A stretch of DNA of 64,000 bases from Motiliproteus sediminis. Lineage in GTDB: Bacteria > Pseudomonadota > Gammaproteobacteria > Pseudomonadales > Balneatricaceae. Shown piece by piece: positions 59,719-64,000 of the stretch. Position 1 is the stretch's first letter. Each line of letters opens with the position of its first letter. The position numbers and the translations under genes are program-made. Location: NCBI RefSeq assembly GCF_017912535.1, contig NZ_JAERQK010000001.1:434001-498000 (forward strand). The letters are read 5' to 3'. The notes under the pieces were generated by a model that saw only the letters and a list, made by a program, of their open reading frames with translations, was not told the DNA's origin and made no database searches.

Positions 59719-61749
59719 TCACATGACGCGCATGCCGGGCTGGGCGCCAGCGTGGGGTTCCAGTATCCAAAGCTCATCGCCCCCGGGGCCGGCAGCGAGA
59801 ACCATCCCCTCCGAGAGCCCGAACTTCATCTTGCGCGGTGCCAGGTTAGCGACCATTACGGTCAGCTTACCTTCCAGTTGTTCCGGCGCGTAGGCGCTTT
59901 TGATGCCGGCGAACACAGTGCGGGGTTGCCCGGTGCCGATATCCAGGGTGAGTTGCAACAACTTGTCCGCCCCTTTGACGTGGTCGGCTTTGACGATGCG
60001 CGCGATGCGCAGGTCAACCTTGGCGAACTCGTCATAGTTGATGGTGTCAGCGATGGGATCGGCTGGAGCCGGCTCGGCCGGTTTCGTCGATTCGGCCGCC
60101 AGGACCTCTTTTGAGGCTTCGATCATTGCCGTCACCTTGTCTTGCTCAACCCGGGTCAGTAGTGGCTTGAACTTGGCAATCTGGTTACCGCAGCGGTAGT
60201 TCGCCAGTGAGGCCCAATCGAGCGTTTCCTGAAGAAAGGCTTCGGCACGCTCGGTCATGGCCGGCAGAACCGGCTTCAGATAGATCATCAAAATACGGAA
60301 CAGGTTGATACCGGTGGAGCAGATCGCTTGAACCTCGCGCTCTTTGCCTTCTTGCTTGGCCAGCACCCAGGGCTCTTTTGCGTGAATGTACTCATTAGCC
60401 TCGTCGGCGAGGCGCATCACCAGCTTGATGGCGCGGCCAAATTCGCGCTGCTCGAAGCAGGCGGCAATTTCCGTTGAGGCTGTCGTGAAGCGCCCGATCA
60501 GCTCGGGCTCGCTGATTTCAGCGGCCAGCACTCCATCAAACTTTTTGGTGATAAAACCGGCGCTGCGACTGGCGATATTGACCACCTTGCCGACCAGATC
60601 CGCGTTTACCCGCTGGACAAAGTCGTCAAGATTTAGGTCGAGGTCTTCGACGCGGCTGTTGAGTTTGGCAGCAAAGTAATAGCGCAGGTAGTCGGGGTCG
60701 AGATGCTCGAGATAAGTGCTTGCCTTGATAAAAGTGCCGCGGGACTTGGACATCTTGGTGCCGTTGACGGTCAGGAAACCGTGGGCGTGAACCGCAGTGG
60801 GTGTGCGAAAACCTGCGCAGCTCAGCATGGCTGGCCAGAACAGGGCATGGAAATTGATAATGTCCTTGCCGATAAAGTGATACAGCTCAGCATCGGAGCC
60901 CTGTTGCCAGTATTGGTCGAAGTCGAGCTCCGCGTTGCGGGCACAGAGGTTTTTAAAACTGGCCATGTAGCCTATGGGAGCGTCGAGCCAGACGTAAAAA
61001 TATTTGCCGGGTTCGCCGGGGATCTCAAATCCGAAATAGGGCGCATCACGACTGATATCCCATTCGTGAAGGCCACCGTCGAGCCATTCGGACAGTTTGT
61101 TGGCGATCTCGTCCTGCAGGGTGCCGCTGCGGGTCCACTCTTTCAGCATCGCGGTGAAATCTGGCAGCTTAAAGAAAAAGTGGGTGGAGTCCCGGTTGAC
61201 CGGTGTAGCGCCGGAGATGGCCGAGCGCGGATTGATCAGATCGGCAGGCGAATAGGTGGCGCCGCAGGCTTCGCAGTTGTCGCCGTACTGGTCGTCGGCT
61301 TTGCACTTGGGGCAGGTTCCCTTGATAAAACGGTCGGCCAGAAACAGCTCTTTTTCAGGGTCGTAGGCCTGAGTGATGGTCCGTTGGGCGATGTGGCCGG
61401 CTTCTTTGCAGCGGGTGTAGATCAGCTCCGCCAGCTCGCGGTTTTCCGGTGAATGAGTGGAGTAGTAGTTGTCAAAGCCGATGCTGAAACGACCGAAATC
61501 GGTTTGATGCTCCTCGCTCACCGCGGCAATCAATGCTTCCGGTGTGATTTCCTGCTGTTCTGCCTTGAGCATGATTGCGGTGCCGTGGGCGTCGTCCGCG
61601 CAGACATAGGTGCACTGGTGTCCGCGCAGCTTCTGGAAACGCACCCAGATGTCGGTCTGGATATATTCCAGCATGTGACCCAGATGAATAGAGCCGTTGG
61701 CGTAAGGGAGTGCGCTGGTAACGAGAATCTTGCGAGGCGTTGACGACAT
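59719..61749 (-). CDS. metG: Methionyl-tRNA synthetase
   Basis: Charges tRNA-Met with methionine. The 676-residue protein has the class I HIGH-type signature HLGHM at residues 22-26 and TKMSKSRG for the KMSKS loop. The four-cysteine zinc knuckle is CPKC...CEAC. A C-terminal tRNA-binding (EMAP-like) domain covers about residues 575-676, as in the long dimeric E. coli-type enzyme. Single housekeeping gene, divergent from trmA with a 170-base gap. Confidence 0.98.
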   Translation of the reverse strand: MSSTPRKILVTSALPYANGSIHLGHMLEYIQTDIWVRFQKLRGHQCTYVCADDAHGTAIMLKAEQQEITPEALIAAVSEEHQTDFGRFSIGFDNYYSTHSPENRELAELIYTRCKEAGHIAQRTITQAYDPEKELFLADRFIKGTCPKCKADDQYGDNCEACGATYSPADLINPRSAISGATPVNRDSTHFFFKLPDFTAMLKEWTRSGTLQDEIANKLSEWLDGGLHEWDISRDAPYFGFEIPGEPGKYFYVWLDAPIGYMASFKNLCARNAELDFDQYWQQGSDAELYHFIGKDIINFHALFWPAMLSCAGFRTPTAVHAHGFLTVNGTKMSKSRGTFIKASTYLEHLDPDYLRYYFAAKLNSRVEDLDLNLDDFVQRVNADLVGKVVNIASRSAGFITKKFDGVLAAEISEPELIGRFTTASTEIAACFEQREFGRAIKLVMRLADEANEYIHAKEPWVLAKQEGKEREVQAICSTGINLFRILMIYLKPVLPAMTERAEAFLQETLDWASLANYRCGNQIAKFKPLLTRVEQDKVTAMIEASKEVLAAESTKPAEPAPADPIADTINYDEFAKVDLRIARIVKADHVKGADKLLQLTLDIGTGQPRTVFAGIKSAYAPEQLEGKLTVMVANLAPRKMKFGLSEGMVLAAGPGGDELWILEPHAGAQPGMRVM

Positions 61750-61919
61750 GTTCAGGTATTCCGCTTTAGCGTGGCTTGATGCATGAACGCACCGGGCAGG
61801 TGCGCGTAACCGGGCGCTGATTGTAGCGTTTTTGCTGCGGCGAACAAAGCCGGTGGGCGTCGCGCCCTGCTCCCGGCGCTGTTAAACTGGCCGCTTTTTT
61901 CAGGGGTGGCGGTTCAGGT

Positions 61920-63008
61920 ATGAGTTTAGGTCAGGTCTTTCCCGAGCAGTATCAACAGCAGCTGGATGCCAAGGCGGCAGAGTTGCGAACCCTTATGGCA
62001 CCCTTTAATGCCCCAGAGCCCGAAGTTTTTGCCTCGCCAGCCGAGCACTATCGGATGCGCGCAGAGTTCCGCATCTGGCATGAAGGCGATGATCTGTTTT
62101 ATGCCATGTTTGAGCCGGGCGACAAGCGGGCGCCGGTCCGTATCGACCAGTGCCGGATGGTCTCGTCAACGATTGAAGATTGCATGTTTCCTTTGCTCGA
62201 TGCGATTCGTGCCGATGAGCTGTTGCGGCGGCGACTGTTCCAGATCGATTTCCTCAGTACTACCACTGGAGAGCTTCTGGTCACCTTGATCTACCATCGC
62301 CCACTCGATGCGGCGTGGGAGCAGGCCGCCCGGGATCTGCAGCGTTCGCTGGGCCTGGAAATCATCGGTCGCAGCCGCAAGAGCAAGATTGTGCTGGCGC
62401 GGGACTGGGTCGAGGAGCGGCTGCCGATTGCCGGACGGGAGCTGCGCTACCAGCAAGTGGAAAACAGCTTCACCCAGCCCAATGCCAGTATCAGCATGGC
62501 GATGCTGTCGTGGGCGCGCGCGGCGGTGGCGGGAGTCGGCCGTGATCTGTTGGAGCTTTATTGTGGCAACGGCAACTTCACCGTTGCCCTCAGTGACCTG
62601 TTTGACCGTGTCCTGGCGACCGAAATCAGCAAAAGTTCGGTTAACTCGGCGCTGTTTAATCTTGAACTCAATCAAGTGACCAATGTGGCCATCGCGCGGC
62701 TGTCGAGCGAGGAGTTTACTCAGGCGATGAACCGCGAGCGTGAGTTTCGCCGGCTACGCCATATCGATCTGGACGACTATGACTTTGGGACCGTGCTGGT
62801 GGATCCGCCGCGTGCCGGGCTTGATCCCGGAACCGAGGCGCTGGTGCAGCGATTTGAGCGCATTCTGTACATCTCATGCAATCCTGAGACTCTGGCCGGC
62901 AATCTGGGCACTTTGTGCCAAACCCACCGGGTTGAGCGTCTGGCGCTGTTCGACCAGTTTCCCTATACCGCGCATAAAGAGTGCGGCGTATGGTTGGTGC
63001 GCAAATAA
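61920..63008 (+). CDS. trmA: tRNA (uracil-5-)-methyltransferase TrmA
   Basis: Makes m5U54 (ribothymidine) in the T-loop of tRNA using S-adenosylmethionine. 362 residues. QPNASISMAML and LLELYCGNGNFTVALS (SAM-binding) are visible, VDPPRAGLD is the Asp-Pro-Pro-Arg motif, and the catalytic Cys is in ILYISCNPETL. There is no TRAM domain, which separates TrmA from RlmC/RlmD. It starts at ATG 61920 and precedes apbC on the same strand. Confidence 0.96.
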   Translation: MSLGQVFPEQYQQQLDAKAAELRTLMAPFNAPEPEVFASPAEHYRMRAEFRIWHEGDDLFYAMFEPGDKRAPVRIDQCRMVSSTIEDCMFPLLDAIRADELLRRRLFQIDFLSTTTGELLVTLIYHRPLDAAWEQAARDLQRSLGLEIIGRSRKSKIVLARDWVEERLPIAGRELRYQQVENSFTQPNASISMAMLSWARAAVAGVGRDLLELYCGNGNFTVALSDLFDRVLATEISKSSVNSALFNLELNQVTNVAIARLSSEEFTQAMNREREFRRLRHIDLDDYDFGTVLVDPPRAGLDPGTEALVQRFERILYISCNPETLAGNLGTLCQTHRVERLALFDQFPYTAHKECGVWLVRK

Positions 63009-63086
63009 ACCCAGCGAAAGGGTTGGTTTTTGCGTGGCAAGCACTTATAACAGCAGCTATCACTCGTTGAATACAGGAACCGATCA

Positions 63087-64000
63087 ATGACAGATACACA
63101 ACGCGTTGCCGTCGAAGCCCTGCTGGGCGACACCCCTTTACCCTATATCGATCAGACTCTGGTTGAGGCCAAGGCGGTAAAGGGTATCGAGATGCAGGGG
63201 GGGACGCTGGTGTTGACGGTTCAGCTGGCGCTGCCGTCACTCACGCTGGGGGCGTGGCTGCGCGAAAATCTGGAGCCCAAACTGCTGGAGCTGGACGGCG
63301 TCAGCGCGGTGCAGTGGCAGCTCAGCAGCAAGATTATTGCCCACAAAACCCAGAACAACATGAAAAGCATGGAGAACGTGCGCAACATTGTGGCTGTGGC
63401 CTCGGGCAAGGGTGGGGTGGGTAAATCTACCACCACCGTTAATCTGGCGTTGGCGTTGGCGGCGGAAGGTGCCCGTGTGGGGGTGCTGGATGCGGATATC
63501 TATGGGCCCAGCCAGGGTTTGATGCTGGGTATTGGCCAGGGCCAGCGCCCGGTTACCGAAGGCAGCATGATGCGGCCGATCAGTGCCTACGGCGTGCAGG
63601 CGATGTCGATGAGCTTTCTTATCGACGACAACCAGCCGATGGTGTGGCGTGGGCCGATGGTCAGTGGCGCGCTGCAGCAATTGCTAACCCAGACCGGCTG
63701 GGATGATCTGGACTATCTGTTTGTCGACATGCCTCCGGGAACCGGCGATATTCAACTGACCTTGTCGCAGAAAGTGCCGGTGACCGGGGCGGTAATCGTC
63801 ACCACGCCACAGGACATTGCGTTGCTCGATGCGCGCAAGGGTATCGAGATGTTCCGCAAGGTCGAGATCCCTGTGTTGGGTGTCGTGGAAAACATGAGCC
63901 TGCATGTTTGTAGTCAGTGTGGCCACGCCGAGCCCATCTTTGGCGAGGGTGGCGGTCAGAAAATCGCCGAGGCTTACGACGCCGAGCTGTTGGGGCAGTT
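63087..64000 (+). CDS. apbC: Iron-sulfur carrier protein ApbC (Mrp), 3' end outside window
   Basis: A P-loop ATPase that carries Fe-S clusters to target enzymes. The first 304 codons are present. An MIP18-like N-terminal domain (about 1-90) is followed by ASGKGGVGKSTTTVNLAL (deviant Walker A), DADIYGPSQG and a VDMPPGTGD block. The CSQCGH motif, which binds the cluster at the dimer interface, lies near the edge. It starts at ATG 63087. The neighbourhood with metG is common in gammaproteobacteria. Confidence 0.96.
   Translation, partial: MTDTQRVAVEALLGDTPLPYIDQTLVEAKAVKGIEMQGGTLVLTVQLALPSLTLGAWLRENLEPKLLELDGVSAVQWQLSSKIIAHKTQNNMKSMENVRNIVAVASGKGGVGKSTTTVNLALALAAEGARVGVLDADIYGPSQGLMLGIGQGQRPVTEGSMMRPISAYGVQAMSMSFLIDDNQPMVWRGPMVSGALQQLLTQTGWDDLDYLFVDMPPGTGDIQLTLSQKVPVTGAVIVTTPQDIALLDARKGIEMFRKVEIPVLGVVENMSLHVCSQCGHAEPIFGEGGGQKIAEAYDAELLGQ

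Noticed and set aside
1-64000. Search for CRISPR arrays, tRNA/rRNA genes, insertion sequences and attachment sites
   Set aside because: No regularly spaced repeats, cloverleaf or rRNA signatures, transposase genes or terminal inverted repeats were seen.

Overview
The window comes from a gammaproteobacterium. The flanking genes (metG, trmA, apbC) have gammaproteobacterial character, but the genus cannot be fixed from sequence alone. Almost everything between about 1.1 kb and 58.2 kb is one large exosortase A (XrtA) / PEP-CTERM locus: an exopolysaccharide (EPS) assembly system bundled with the membrane peptidase-transferase that processes PEP-CTERM surface proteins, its sigma-54 regulatory pair, and several poorly understood accessory modules.

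Layout. 0-1.1 kb: end of a membrane protein, an RluA-type pseudouridine synthase and a small membrane protein. 1.1-8.1 kb (minus): priming sugar transferase, PLP decarboxylase, AMP-forming ligase, XrtA, FemAB-like protein. 8.3-11.9 kb (plus): asparagine-synthase-like protein lacking the amidotransferase cysteine, acyl carrier protein, two alpha/beta hydrolases. 12-14.1 kb (minus): DegT aminotransferase and polysaccharide deacetylase. 14.3-19.8 kb (plus): glycosyltransferases, a GNAT/BioF2-like protein, a TPR protein and a Wzx-type flippase. The part from about 16.6 to 20.7 kb is clearly AT-rich and contains a glycosyltransferase interrupted by an in-frame TAA, so it looks like an imported variable segment. 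19.8-37.5 kb (minus): the main EPS operon, with a polysaccharide-lyase-like secreted protein, CapK-like ligase, O-antigen-ligase-like polymerase/ligase, four glycosyltransferases, transglutaminase-like protein, an AlgD-like GDP-mannose dehydrogenase, two complete amidotransferases, a second deacetylase and a GAF protein. 37.7-40.4 kb (plus): autoinducer-synthase-like acyltransferase and a ThiF-nitroreductase fusion. 40.7-41.6 kb: a PEP-CTERM substrate protein. 42-49 kb (plus): PrsT, a trypsin-like protease, PrsK, PrsR. 49.2-52.3 kb (plus): a Tat-exported CSPGFW-domain protein followed by PqqD-like, HprK-like and nucleotidyltransferase genes. 52.3-58.1 kb (minus): ATPase, outer-membrane beta-barrel, BY-kinase, chain-length determinant and Wza-like export protein. 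58.3-64 kb: a membrane protein, CbtAB, metG, trmA and the start of apbC.

How the parts fit. The priming transferase, glycosyltransferases, flippase, ligase and the Wza/chain-length/kinase set would build and export an EPS. AlgD-type GDP-mannuronate supply and a PL14-like lyase suggest a uronic acid in that polymer. XrtA would cut and probably glycosylate or anchor PEP-CTERM proteins. PrsK/PrsR is the sigma-54 switch, and good -24/-12 sites lie in front of both the PEP-CTERM gene and the Tat/PqqD/HprK/nucleotidyltransferase operon, which ties the latter to the same regulon. The least understood modules are that kinase/PqqD cassette, the ThiF-nitroreductase/acyltransferase pair, and the carrier-protein/ligase/decarboxylase/hydrolase cassette. 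No tRNA, rRNA, CRISPR array, insertion sequence or origin was seen.
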